Assembly: GCA_964485635.1 (NCBI GenBank)
Contig: CAZAJS010000002.1
Location: 1 to 39,528, forward strand
Length of the DNA stretch: 39,528 bases
Origin: CAZAJS01 sp964485635
GTDB taxonomy: Bacteria; Pseudomonadota; Gammaproteobacteria; Francisellales; Francisellaceae
Direction: 5' to 3'
Made by a program: the position numbers and the translations under genes. Below the pieces are notes generated by a model. That model made no database searches. It was not told the DNA's origin and saw only the letters and a program-made list of their open reading frames with translations. The stretch's first letter is position 1, and every line of letters begins with the position of its first letter. Shown here piece after piece: positions 26,921 through 35,750 of the stretch.

Positions 26921-27130
26921 ATGCCAGTTGTTCGCGTAAAAGAAACAGAACCATTTGATATTGCATTGCGTCGTTTTAAACGCTCATGTGAAAAAGCCGG
27001 AATTGTTTCTGAATTACGAGGCCGTGAGTATTATGAAAAACCAACATGGGCACGTAAGCGCAAAAAAGCCGCTGCTGTTAAGCGTGCAGCAAAACAGCAT
27101 TCAAAAATGGTCGAAAAAGGCTTGATGTAG
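26921..27130 (+). CDS. rpsU: 30S ribosomal protein bS21
   Basis: A small, very basic 30S subunit protein near the anti-Shine-Dalgarno end of 16S rRNA. MPVVRVKETEPFDIALRRFKR and RGREYYEKPTWARKRKKAAA are the family hallmarks; 69 residues compared with 71 in E. coli. AGAGGAAAAATAT precedes the ATG. First gene of the macromolecular-synthesis cluster; a short stem-loop overlaps its stop codon and may reduce read-through into yqeY-dnaG. Confidence 0.98.
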   Translation: MPVVRVKETEPFDIALRRFKRSCEKAGIVSELRGREYYEKPTWARKRKKAAAVKRAAKQHSKMVEKGLM

Positions 27131-27135
27131 CTTTT
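27116..27135 (+). terminator. Weak stem-loop at the end of rpsU (possible attenuator)
   Basis: AAAGGCT (27116-27122) and AGCTTTT (27129-27135) pair over 7 bp with one G-U, around a 6-nt loop that includes the start of the rpsU stop codon. The T-tract is only four bases and part of the stem, so this would be a leaky terminator at best. E. coli has a functional partial terminator at the equivalent rpsU-dnaG position. Confidence 0.3.
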
Positions 27136-27158
27136 ATTAATGTGAATAGGTGAATTGG

Positions 27159-27605
27159 ATGTCAGCCATTTATCAACAGCTTATGGCTTCAATGAAGCAG
27201 GCAATGAAAGAAAAAAATAAATTAAAACTGTCAACCATTCGCATGGCATTAGCTGCCTGCAAACAAAAAGTCATTGATGAGCAAGTTGATCTGACAAATG
27301 AATCAGTCGTTGAAGTATTAACAAAAATGATCAAACAACGTTCTGAATCTGTCAAACAATATGAAAAAGCGAATCGTTTCGAACTTGCTGAACGAGAAAA
27401 AGCTGAAATTGAAGTTCTACAACAATTTTTACCGGAACCTTTAACAGAAACTGAAATTATTACAATTATTCAACAAGCCATCGAGGCATCTGGTTCACGC
27501 TCAATGAAAGATATGAGTAAAATTATGACTTATGTTAAATCAAAAATCAAAGGGCGTGCAGATATGGGGAAAGTCGGTGATCTTGTGAAGTCTCAATTGA
27601 ACTAA
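27159..27605 (+). CDS. GatB/YqeY domain protein
   Basis: A 148-residue helical protein matching the YqeY family, which resembles the C-terminal tRNA-binding tail domain of amidotransferase subunit GatB. KLSTIRMALAACKQKVID, MIKQRSESVKQYEKANR, LAEREKAEIEVLQQFLPEPL and GSRSMKDMSKIMTYVKSK are typical. ATG 27159 is chosen, with AGGTG 6 nt upstream; a GTG three codons earlier overlaps that Shine-Dalgarno. It sits between rpsU and dnaG, a placement common in bacteria outside the Enterobacteriaceae. Its biochemical role is not established; involvement in tRNA handling is inferred only from the domain. Confidence 0.92.
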   Translation: MSAIYQQLMASMKQAMKEKNKLKLSTIRMALAACKQKVIDEQVDLTNESVVEVLTKMIKQRSESVKQYEKANRFELAEREKAEIEVLQQFLPEPLTETEIITIIQQAIEASGSRSMKDMSKIMTYVKSKIKGRADMGKVGDLVKSQLN

Positions 27606-27626
27606 TTTTAATAAATTGACACCACT

Positions 27627-29456
27627 ATGCCAGCAAAAATCCCTAGTGATTTCATTCGGCAAATTATTGCTCAAACAGATATTGTTGATGTGATCTCCCG
27701 TTTTGTCACGCTTAAAAAGCAAGGGCAAAATCATATGGCTTGTTGTCCATTCCATGATGAAAAAACCCCTTCATTTAGTGTGAATGCGCGAAAACAGCTG
27801 TATCATTGTTTTGGGTGCCATGTTGGCGGTGATGTTATCAATTTCTTGCAAAATTATGAAAATATTACGTTTGTTGAAGCGATAGAAGCCCTGTCCGAAA
27901 TACAAGGCGTTCAGGTGCCTTATGAAACTGACGAGGTTTCTGACAAGGTTGATTACCAAGCGCTATACCAAATCATGACCCAGGCACAACGATTATACCA
28001 GTGGGCATTGCGACATGATTCTGCTTGTCAAACAGCGATTGATTATTTAAAGCAACGTCACATTGATGGTAAAACGGCACAACGCTATGGCATTGGTTTT
28101 GCACCAAACCAGTGGCGCTTTGTAACATCATTTTTAAAGACTCGCTTTAGTACAGCTCTGTTAAAACAAGCCGGTGTGACGACCGGCGAAGCAGACCAAG
28201 GTTATGATCGTTTTCGAAATCGTTTGATGTTTCCAATTCGAAATCATTATGGTCAAGTTATTGGGTTTGGTGGTCGTTTAGTCGAGCAAGATCAAACAAA
28301 TCAACCAAAATATTTAAATTCACCAGAAACGCCTTTGTTTCATAAAGGGCAGCAACTGTATGGCTTATATGAGCTTAAACAACACCAGAAGCGTCACTTT
28401 GACCATTTATTAGTGGTCGAGGGGTATATGGATGTTGTTCGCCTAGCACAAGCAGGCTACACAACAGCCGTAGCAACTTTAGGTACTGCGATGGGTGCAA
28501 GTCAGTCAAAATTATTATATCGATATACAGATTGTGTTGTATTATGTTTTGATGGAGATCAAGCAGGGAAACAAGCTGCTATGCGGGCAGCGAAAGTGTT
28601 ATTAAATACATTAAGTGCTCGTCAGCAAGCGAAAGTATTATTATTACCAGATGCTTTAGACCCAGATGCTTATGTAACTGAATATGGGTGTCATGCCTTA
28701 GAGCATGCAATTGATCAAGCTCCAGATTTATTAAGTTTTCTTTTATCAGAAACAATCAGTCAGTTAGATGATACGAATCCAAATTATGTCGCACAAGCAC
28801 TTGAGCGTGCGAAACAGCTTTTAAATGATCAACCCATGAATAGTTATGTATTAAGCTATATCGCGAGTTTATCAAAAAAATTAAATTTACAGCCAAGGCA
28901 GGTACAAAAAGCGATTTATGGTGGGAAAAAGCAAGTTGAGACAAAACGTAATAATGCAGAAAACAAACCCATGCGAATCCAGCCCATTAATCCTAATGGC
29001 TTGAGTTATATTGAACGGGCAATGCACTATATGTTTCATGACCCTGCGACTGTTGCGATACAATTACCTGAAAAAATGACATTTGATATTGAGCATATTG
29101 TTGAACAATGCCAACATTTATCAGGGAAATATCAATTATTTGGCCAATTATTAAATTATATTATTCATGAACAAGACTTAACAAGTGCCTCATTAGTTCG
29201 TTTAATGCAACAACATTATCCTGAACAGGCAGAGTATTTTGAATCATTAGCACAAAATGCATTTATCATGGACTCAATGCAGCATATGCCTACGTTTCAA
29301 ATATTAGAAGAAATTCAGGCAACAATTGAAAGTATTCGTCGCAAACATGCTGAACAAAAATTGAAATATTTAATTGAAAAAGCTGAAACTATTGGTCTAA
29401 CCAAAATAGAAAAGCAACAAATGCAAAAAATTTTATGCGAAACAAAAAAACATTAA
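27627..29456 (+). CDS. dnaG: DNA primase
   Basis: Synthesises RNA primers for replication. Zinc-binding domain with Cys40, His43, Cys61 and Cys64 (CCPFHDEKTPSF and YHCFGCHVGG), the same positions as E. coli; Toprim core with EGYMDV (Glu265-Val270) and CFDGDQAG; a helical C-terminal DnaB-interaction region ending about residue 609. Length 609 compared with E. coli 581. The gene starts 21 bp after yqeY, in the canonical order rpsU-dnaG-rpoD. Confidence 0.98.
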   Translation: MPAKIPSDFIRQIIAQTDIVDVISRFVTLKKQGQNHMACCPFHDEKTPSFSVNARKQLYHCFGCHVGGDVINFLQNYENITFVEAIEALSEIQGVQVPYETDEVSDKVDYQALYQIMTQAQRLYQWALRHDSACQTAIDYLKQRHIDGKTAQRYGIGFAPNQWRFVTSFLKTRFSTALLKQAGVTTGEADQGYDRFRNRLMFPIRNHYGQVIGFGGRLVEQDQTNQPKYLNSPETPLFHKGQQLYGLYELKQHQKRHFDHLLVVEGYMDVVRLAQAGYTTAVATLGTAMGASQSKLLYRYTDCVVLCFDGDQAGKQAAMRAAKVLLNTLSARQQAKVLLLPDALDPDAYVTEYGCHALEHAIDQAPDLLSFLLSETISQLDDTNPNYVAQALERAKQLLNDQPMNSYVLSYIASLSKKLNLQPRQVQKAIYGGKKQVETKRNNAENKPMRIQPINPNGLSYIERAMHYMFHDPATVAIQLPEKMTFDIEHIVEQCQHLSGKYQLFGQLLNYIIHEQDLTSASLVRLMQQHYPEQAEYFESLAQNAFIMDSMQHMPTFQILEEIQATIESIRRKHAEQKLKYLIEKAETIGLTKIEKQQMQKILCETKKH

Positions 29457-29475
29457 CTACACTATAAATATCAGC

Positions 29476-29506
29476 AAGGGCATATATCAATGCCAGAATC
29501 GCCCTT
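29476..29506 (+). promoter_or_regulatory. Stem-loop in the dnaG-rpoD spacer
   Basis: AAGGGC (29476-29481) pairs with GCCCTT (29501-29506) and is followed by TTACTTT; an alternative, mutually exclusive hairpin is GGCAT/ATGCC (29479-29483/29490-29494). Two competing structures in a 114-bp spacer could form a weak terminator or a processing site, the position where E. coli has an RNase E cleavage site. Function is inferred from position only. Confidence 0.35.
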
Positions 29507-29570
29507 TTACTTTGATTAAAACTACCACTTTAAAATAACACATGTGGTGAAAAAACGGACGGTATAAATT

Positions 29571-31451
29571 ATGTCAAAAGAAATGAAAGAGCAAGTAGCC
29601 GGACAAGTCCAAGAGTTACTTGAATTAGCCAAAGAAAAAGGTTTTTTGACGTACAGTGATATTAGCGACTATTTACCCGGTGTAACAGACCCAGAGCGGC
29701 TTGATCAAGTGATCCAATTAATCGGAGAGCAAGGGATTACTGTGTATGAGCAAGCACCGAGTGAAGAAGATTTGTTATTATCTGATGGTCAACAACAAGA
29801 AGCTGCGGCTGAAGATGCCGCTCAAATGCTTGTATCAGAAGATGATTATGGACGGACAACAGATCCAGTGCGTATGTATATGCGGGAAATGGGATCAGTT
29901 GATTTATTGAGTCGGGAAGGTGAAATTGAAATATCAAAGCGTATTGAAGAGGGCACGAAAAGTGTACTTTTTACATTATCAAGATATCCAGTTGTAATCA
30001 AAGGATTATTAGATCGATATTATCAATTATATGAAGAGGCTCAGCGTGAGCATAGTCTTATTGAAGATGAGGCTTTAAAGTCACAAACAGCTGTTTGTGA
30101 GCTTATTCGTTTTTCTGATATGATCGCAGGGATTAATAGTGATATTGATGATATTGATGCAACAGGAACGGATGTCGGCTCTGTCTTAGATGATCCTGAC
30201 CAAACAGGGCATGCACTAGAAGCCGATGCTGGTGAAGAAGCGACGATTATTAGTTCACAAATGCCAGATCCTAAAGAATCTCAAAGTTATTTTGAGGCTT
30301 TAGAAAATGCCTATTACGCCGTTGTTAGTAATCAAGCATTGGATACAAAGGCCTATGAATATGCGTTACAGACCATGTCAAATCAATTCTTGCGCTTGCG
30401 TTTAACGAGTGCTGAGCTGAATCGATTAATTAATATTATTCGTAATACTGTCTCTGAAATTCGTCAATATGATCGTAAAATTATGCCATTATGTGTTGAA
30501 AAAGGCAAAGTGCCACGTCAGGTATTTATTCAACATTATCATGATCAAGAAACTAATCAAGATTGGATTGCCCAATTAACGAAGCATTATCCAAATGTTG
30601 CGCAAATAACGCCAAAAATTCAGCCATACATTAAAAAATTATCGCAAATTGAGCAACAGCTTGATATGACAATTGGTCAATTACGCCAAGCGAATAAAGA
30701 AATTGTTGAGGGTGAGAAAACAGTCAAAACGGCTAAAAAAGAAATGATTGAGGCTAATTTGCGCTTAGTTATTTCAATTGCGAAACGATATACAAACAGA
30801 GGCCTGCAGTTTTTAGATTTAATTCAAGAAGGCAATATTGGATTAATGAAAGCAGTTGACAAATTTGAATATCGACGTGGCTATAAGTTTTCAACTTATG
30901 CAACTTGGTGGGTTCGCCAAGCAATTACCCGTTCTATTGCTGATCAAGCACGAACCATTCGGATTCCTGTGCATATGATTGAAACAATCAATAAGTTAAA
31001 TCGAATTTCACGTCAGATTTTACAAGAAACAGGCCGAGAGGCAACACCAGAAGAATTGTCCAAAGAAGTTGAATTATCAGAAGATAAAATTCGTAAGATT
31101 ATGAAGATTGCCAAAGAGCCTATTTCAATGGAAACGCCTGTGGGTGATGATGAGGATTCGAATTTAGGTGATTTTATTGAGGATGCCAATACAGATTCAC
31201 CGGTTGATAAAGCGACTGAATCAAGCTTAAGAGAAGTTACACAAGATGTATTAGAATCCCTGTCAGAGCGTGAAGCGAAAGTATTACGGATGCGATTTGG
31301 GATTAATATGAATACGGATCATACACTTGAAGAAGTCGGTAAACAGTTTAACGTTACCCGTGAGCGAATTCGTCAGATTGAGGCGAAAGCATTACGCAAA
31401 CTACGTCATCCATCAAGATCCGAATTATTTAAAAGCTTTACAGGAGAGTAA
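29571..31451 (+). CDS. rpoD: RNA polymerase primary sigma factor (sigma-70)
   Basis: Housekeeping sigma factor. Region 1.1 (about 1-80, LAKEKGFLTYSDISDYLP), region 1.2 (DPVRMYMREMGSVDLLSREG), the acidic non-conserved insertion (about 150-340), region 2 (EANLRLVISIAKRYTNRG through the -10 recognition segment YKFSTYATWWVRQAITR), region 3 and region 4 with FNVTRERIRQIEAKALRKLR recognising -35 elements. At 626 residues it matches the E. coli type (613). The consensus-like TTGnnn/TATAAT promoters found across the window fit its recognition segments. The stop is 4 nt before the next ATG, whose Shine-Dalgarno lies inside rpoD. Confidence 0.98.
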   Translation: MSKEMKEQVAGQVQELLELAKEKGFLTYSDISDYLPGVTDPERLDQVIQLIGEQGITVYEQAPSEEDLLLSDGQQQEAAAEDAAQMLVSEDDYGRTTDPVRMYMREMGSVDLLSREGEIEISKRIEEGTKSVLFTLSRYPVVIKGLLDRYYQLYEEAQREHSLIEDEALKSQTAVCELIRFSDMIAGINSDIDDIDATGTDVGSVLDDPDQTGHALEADAGEEATIISSQMPDPKESQSYFEALENAYYAVVSNQALDTKAYEYALQTMSNQFLRLRLTSAELNRLINIIRNTVSEIRQYDRKIMPLCVEKGKVPRQVFIQHYHDQETNQDWIAQLTKHYPNVAQITPKIQPYIKKLSQIEQQLDMTIGQLRQANKEIVEGEKTVKTAKKEMIEANLRLVISIAKRYTNRGLQFLDLIQEGNIGLMKAVDKFEYRRGYKFSTYATWWVRQAITRSIADQARTIRIPVHMIETINKLNRISRQILQETGREATPEELSKEVELSEDKIRKIMKIAKEPISMETPVGDDEDSNLGDFIEDANTDSPVDKATESSLREVTQDVLESLSEREAKVLRMRFGINMNTDHTLEEVGKQFNVTRERIRQIEAKALRKLRHPSRSELFKSFTGE

Positions 31452-31455
31452 AGAT

Positions 31456-31860
31456 ATGAAATGCTTTCGATTGATTGGCTCTGTAGTCGTGATGACAGGG
31501 CTTTTAGGATTAAGTGGATGTGCGCCTATTTGTGATCGTTTAAATGCAAATCAGATCACTGATCCTGTTAAAATTAATAATGGGGTTCAGGCCATTACAC
31601 AACAAAAAGCTGATGGCAAAGGGACATTAAAAGGGCAGTTGACGCTTGAAAATACGACACGGGCGGTTCAACGTGTTCAGTATCAAGTCGTTTGGAAAGA
31701 TGCTAATGGGAATCAAGTCGGACAAACACCGCCTTGGACACCTGTTAAGTTATATCCTAATTTAACACAAACAGTGCAATTAGTGGCCCCAACAACTGAA
31801 GCGACCTCTTATTACGTTAACTTGTGTGCTCGGGATTATCATCAACAGCGTTCGCGCTAG
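31456..31860 (+). CDS. YcfL-like lipoprotein (DUF1425)
   Basis: A 134-residue secreted lipoprotein with signal peptide MKCFRLIGSVVVMTGLLGLSGC (lipobox LSGC, Cys22). The mature part carries the DUF1425/YcfL pattern: NTTRAVQRVQYQVVWKDANGN, TPPWTPVKLYPNLTQTV and APTTEATSYYVNL. In E. coli, ycfL lies beside lpoB, the peptidoglycan synthase activator; no lpoB is seen here. ATG 31456 is chosen because AGGAG (31442-31446), inside the last codons of rpoD, precedes it. A longer in-frame reading into rpoD is not credible. It is read through from rpoD and is followed after 14 bp by coq7. Confidence 0.8.
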   Translation: MKCFRLIGSVVVMTGLLGLSGCAPICDRLNANQITDPVKINNGVQAITQQKADGKGTLKGQLTLENTTRAVQRVQYQVVWKDANGNQVGQTPPWTPVKLYPNLTQTVQLVAPTTEATSYYVNLCARDYHQQRSR

Positions 31861-31874
31861 CAAGGAGCTTTTAG

Positions 31875-32516
31875 ATGCGTCATCAAACAACAAAATTAGA
31901 TCAAATACTTGGAGCGCTAGATCACTGGCTTAAAACAACAACGGTTCCTGCTACAAATTCACAGCGACCTTCTCCAGCGAATGAGCAACCAGAGGCAACA
32001 TTATCTAAGCAAGACCAACAGCATGTCGCCGGTTTAATGCGGGTGGATCATACAGGAGAAGTATGTGCTCAAGCTTTATATCGCGGGCAAGCAGCTGTTG
32101 CAAAGACACAAGCGGCTCGTGATCATTTAAATCATGCAGCAGCTGAAGAGTATGACCATTTAGCTTGGTGTCAACAACGCTTAACAGAATTAGAGGCAAA
32201 AACGAGCCATTTAAATGCATTTTGGTATTTAGGCTCATTTACCATTGGTGCAACCGCAGGTATGGTAAGTGATGCAATTAGCTATGGGTTTGTGGTTGAA
32301 ACAGAGCATCAAGTTATGAAGCATTTAGACCAACATTTAAAGCAATTACCCTGCCAAGATCAAAAAAGCCGTGCGATTTTACAACAAATGTACCAAGATG
32401 AATCAGAGCATGCACATTCAGCACAAGTCGCAGGTGGGAAACGCTTACCGTTGCCTGTTCGTTTAATTATGAAGGCCCAGTCAAAAGTCATGACCACAAT
32501 TGCATATCGTTGGTAA
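31875..32516 (+). CDS. coq7: 2-polyprenyl-3-methyl-6-methoxy-1,4-benzoquinone monooxygenase (Coq7)
   Basis: Di-iron hydroxylase of the penultimate ubiquinone-synthesis step, replacing the flavoprotein UbiF used by E. coli. The carboxylate/histidine ligand motifs are present: GLMRVDHTGEVCAQALY, AAEEYDHLAWC, VETEHQVMKHL and DESEHAHSA. Length 213 residues. Hydrophobic YLGSFTIGATAGMVSDAISYGF suggests membrane association. It lies between a lipoprotein gene and apbC in a tight run behind rpoD; with ispA and ubiX it shows aerobic quinone synthesis in this organism. Confidence 0.96.
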   Translation: MRHQTTKLDQILGALDHWLKTTTVPATNSQRPSPANEQPEATLSKQDQQHVAGLMRVDHTGEVCAQALYRGQAAVAKTQAARDHLNHAAAEEYDHLAWCQQRLTELEAKTSHLNAFWYLGSFTIGATAGMVSDAISYGFVVETEHQVMKHLDQHLKQLPCQDQKSRAILQQMYQDESEHAHSAQVAGGKRLPLPVRLIMKAQSKVMTTIAYRW

Positions 32517-32539
32517 ATGCCTGAACAAAAAGGAGCAAA

Positions 32540-33637
32540 ATGGATATCGAAACACTTAAAAAGACGATTTGTCATTATTATGATGATTCATTAGCATTAG
32601 ATTTTAAGCAATATGCCTATGGGGTTGATGTGCAGTGGTCACAAATGGCCTATCATGTCACCATTAAGCTTGATGTCCCCTTAACACAAGAGCTTTGTCA
32701 AAGTTTAAAAGCACGCTTGAGAGCTTATTTAAATATGACAAGCCCTTTACATTTGACACTTGAATCTAAAGTTCGAGCACATCGAGTGCAAAAAGCGCAA
32801 ACACCTCACAAAGGGATTGCTAATATCATTGCCATTGCTTCCGGAAAGGGGGGGGTTGGTAAATCAACAGTAGCGGCAAATTTAGCCATTGCATTAGCTC
32901 AGCAAGGCGCAAAAGTTGGTTTGCTAGATGCCGATATTTATGGGCCAAGCCAACCAACCATGATGGGCCAAACAGGCCAACCAACCACACAAGATGAGAA
33001 AAAAATTGATCCATTACAGGCTCATGGTGTGTCAATGATATCAATTGGTAATCTACTTGATCCGAATGATGCGATTATATGGCGTGGCCCGGTTATTTCA
33101 AAAGCCTTGATGCAATTAGTCAATGACACTGCATGGGGATCATTAGACTATTTATTTGTTGATTTGCCGCCAGGGACCGGTGATATTCAATTAACCATGG
33201 CCAAAAAAATGCCTATTACAACCGGAGTTGTGGTCACAACACCTCAAGATCTTGCATTAGCTGATGCCCGTCGCGGTGTAACTATGTTTGAAAAAGTCGG
33301 CATTAATGTTGCCGGAATTGTTGAAAATATGAGTTTGTTCACATGTCCAGGATGTGGTCAAACCCATGCAATTTTTGGACAACAAGGGGCGCAAAAACTT
33401 GCAGAACAATTTAATGTGGCTTTATTAGGACAATTACCTTTAGCCATGGAAATTCGTCAAGATGCAGATGACGGAATACCAACCGTTGCTAAAACACCGG
33501 ATAGTCCATTAACCGAAGGTTATCGACAAATCGCATGGGAAGTTGCCAAACATATTGCCAGACAGCCAAAAGCCATTGGTCAAGGGTTGCCTGGGGTTAA
33601 AGTTGAGTATGAAACACCACAAGGGGCACAGTCATGA
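32540..33637 (+). CDS. apbC: Iron-sulfur cluster carrier protein ApbC/Mrp
   Basis: Cytoplasmic P-loop ATPase that carries and transfers [4Fe-4S] clusters. N-terminal MIP18-like domain (1-90), Walker A GKGGVGKST (102-110) of the deviant MinD/Mrp type, LLDADIYGPSQPTMMG, VDLPPGTGDIQLT and the cluster-binding CPGC (Cys269, Cys272). Length 365 residues (E. coli Mrp 369). GGAG lies before ATG 32540. The last 4 nt overlap the dcd start (ATGA). Confidence 0.97.
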   Translation: MDIETLKKTICHYYDDSLALDFKQYAYGVDVQWSQMAYHVTIKLDVPLTQELCQSLKARLRAYLNMTSPLHLTLESKVRAHRVQKAQTPHKGIANIIAIASGKGGVGKSTVAANLAIALAQQGAKVGLLDADIYGPSQPTMMGQTGQPTTQDEKKIDPLQAHGVSMISIGNLLDPNDAIIWRGPVISKALMQLVNDTAWGSLDYLFVDLPPGTGDIQLTMAKKMPITTGVVVTTPQDLALADARRGVTMFEKVGINVAGIVENMSLFTCPGCGQTHAIFGQQGAQKLAEQFNVALLGQLPLAMEIRQDADDGIPTVAKTPDSPLTEGYRQIAWEVAKHIARQPKAIGQGLPGVKVEYETPQGAQS

Positions 33638-34203
33638 CAATCAAATCAGATCGTTGGATTCGCCAAATGGCTCAAAAACAGGACATGATCCAACCTTTTT
33701 CAGCCGACCAAGTTCGTTATTTAAACAGTGGTGAAAAAATTGTTTCTTATGGGACATCGAGTTATGGTTACGATGTTCGCTGTGGATCAGAATTTAAAAT
33801 TTTTACCAATATTAATAATTCAGTGGTTGATCCAAAAGCGTTTGATCCAGACAGTTTTGTCGATTTTCAAGGGGATGTGTGCACCATTCCACCTAATTCA
33901 TTTGTGTTAGCTCGAACCATTGAATACTTTAAAATTCCACGTGATGTATTAGTTATGTGCTTAGGTAAATCCACGTATGCACGTTGTGGCATCATTGTTA
34001 ATGTTACCCCATTAGAACCAGAATGGGAAGGTCATGTAACGCTTGAATTTTCAAATACAACAACATTGCCGGCTAAAATCTATGCGAATGAAGGTGTCGC
34101 GCAGCTTTTATTTTTTCAATCTGATGAGCCATGTGAAACTTCATATGCCGACCGCGGTGGAAAATATCAAGGGCAACGAGGTGTGACATTACCTGCCACG
34201 TAA
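33634..34203 (+). CDS. dcd: dCTP deaminase
   Basis: Deaminates dCTP to dUTP, the first step to dTMP. Family motifs: MIQPFSADQVR, GTSSYGYDVRCGSEFKIF, LGKSTYARCGIIVNVTPLEPEWEGHVTLEFSNTT (catalytic Glu within PEWEGHVTLE) and AQLLFF. At 189 residues it belongs to the common proteobacterial form (~188); the dCMP-only or bifunctional dUMP-forming types differ in the loop. It ends the rpsU-to-dcd run and is convergent, 15 bp from the POT-like gene, as apbC-dcd pairs are in many gammaproteobacteria. Confidence 0.97.
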   Translation: MTIKSDRWIRQMAQKQDMIQPFSADQVRYLNSGEKIVSYGTSSYGYDVRCGSEFKIFTNINNSVVDPKAFDPDSFVDFQGDVCTIPPNSFVLARTIEYFKIPRDVLVMCLGKSTYARCGIIVNVTPLEPEWEGHVTLEFSNTTTLPAKIYANEGVAQLLFFQSDEPCETSYADRGGKYQGQRGVTLPAT

Positions 34204-34218
34204 GTTGACTCAATGACC

Positions 34219-35682
34219 TTATTTAGCAATCATTTGTTGCTCTGGCTTTAAGTGTTGATTGATTCTGTAAGCTAATACACCAAAGATAATCGCAATGATT
34301 AGCGCCACACAAGCCATGACTAAAAAGACTCGAATGAAGGATAAATTACTTTGCAAGAGGCTTAATTGTGCCACGTTCGTCGGCATCATTGTGTTAGAAA
34401 TTGGACCGGCTAAATTGACCCCGACGGCAATATTGACAAACAAGTAACCTGTAAATAAACCTTGATGGCGAGGTTCAATCAACTCTCCAACAAGAGCATA
34501 GTTTACCGAGTTAACATGGACTTCTCCTGCGGCAACGATGAGTAACAAAATAATAGGCACTAAAACGCTTGTTTGGTACATAGGCCCGCCTGTTAAATAA
34601 ATGCCGACAGGGATTGCTAAAAAAGCAATCACATAAAGGCTTAATCCCTTAGTGATCAAATAACCCGATGAATAAGGTTTCTTTTGATGGATATGTCTTT
34701 GAATTGCCAATGCTAATAAAGCGCCAAAGACAACCACTCCTAATGTTTCAAAAGCATTGACAGTTGCTGGAGCAATGGTCAAACCTAAAAGAGACATTGT
34801 TGTATTATTTTGTGTAAAGTGGAGTAGTGCGGTTGCTTGGAGCCCTTGGACACAAGCAAATACCATACTCGCAGAAGTAAATAGTAAAAAAGCAAATACT
34901 TGACGTCGATATTGAGGGCTTTGAAAACTAGCAAAATAAAGCATATAAGCCAAAACCATTAGAAAAACGACATAAATCAAATAAGAAGCAAATGTCGCAT
35001 GATGGACTAAATACAAGGCGCCTAAAAAACAAGCAATAATTGATAGTGGGGCAACGATAAAACGAAAGTTTGATTTTGCAAAGTGTAAGGCAAAATAAGT
35101 CGATTTATCCGCAACAAAGCGCCAAGCACGAAAATGCAGGGCAATTGCCATTAATAAGCAAATAGTAGCAAAGTAAAAAGCTGCATCATATAAATTGTGT
35201 TGTTGTAAATAACCACTAACAACAAAACTCATTAAAAATCCAATATTCATAAAACTATAATTCAAAGAAAAGGCAATTCGTCGATGTCGATCCTGTGCAG
35301 CAAAAAGCTGAGTCAGCATCATATTAATACAACTAACATTCAATCCGCTGCCTGTAACGAAAGCAGCCATGCCAGCTAAAATGGCCCAATATGTTCCAGA
35401 GGCAATTCCAAAAAGTCCAACAATTTGAAAGCATAAACTAATGAAAAATAAAGCACGAAAACTTAAAAAACGGCCTCCTAAAGCCCCACCAAGAAAATGC
35501 AGCAAAAAGTTTAAAGCAAAAAAGCTGGCCGTTAATGTATTGATTTGTGCGCCTGATAATGGGGAGTGGTCTTTAAGATAAAAGTTCAAAAGTCCCATTA
35601 AAACAGCAAAGCCAACCGTAGAAAATAGTTGGATCAAATTAATGTTTAATACGCCAGGGGGTAATTCACGATAACGAATCAT
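34219..35682 (-). CDS. POT/PTR-like MFS transporter with altered ExxER motif
   Basis: A 487-residue multi-helix transporter aligning with proton-dependent oligopeptide transporters: LPPGVLNINLIQLFSTVGFA begins helix 1, helices run through to about residue 475, and the late NSVNYALVGELIEPRHQGLFTG resembles the POT helix 10 region. Odd: at the helix-1 position of ExxERFxYY, the proton-coupling and peptide-carboxylate motif, the sequence is QLFSTVGFA, so both glutamates and the arginine are replaced (QxxST). The transported compound is therefore uncertain; the fold call is moderate, peptide transport is doubtful. ATG 35682 has no strong Shine-Dalgarno. Confidence 0.75.
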   Translation of the reverse strand: MIRYRELPPGVLNINLIQLFSTVGFAVLMGLLNFYLKDHSPLSGAQINTLTASFFALNFLLHFLGGALGGRFLSFRALFFISLCFQIVGLFGIASGTYWAILAGMAAFVTGSGLNVSCINMMLTQLFAAQDRHRRIAFSLNYSFMNIGFLMSFVVSGYLQQHNLYDAAFYFATICLLMAIALHFRAWRFVADKSTYFALHFAKSNFRFIVAPLSIIACFLGALYLVHHATFASYLIYVVFLMVLAYMLYFASFQSPQYRRQVFAFLLFTSASMVFACVQGLQATALLHFTQNNTTMSLLGLTIAPATVNAFETLGVVVFGALLALAIQRHIHQKKPYSSGYLITKGLSLYVIAFLAIPVGIYLTGGPMYQTSVLVPIILLLIVAAGEVHVNSVNYALVGELIEPRHQGLFTGYLFVNIAVGVNLAGPISNTMMPTNVAQLSLLQSNLSFIRVFLVMACVALIIAIIFGVLAYRINQHLKPEQQMIAK

Positions 35683-35750
35683 AATGATGGCCCACTTATT
35701 ATTGATTGGTACTTAATACACTACAATTTTTTTCTGTGCTTGTCACGCGG

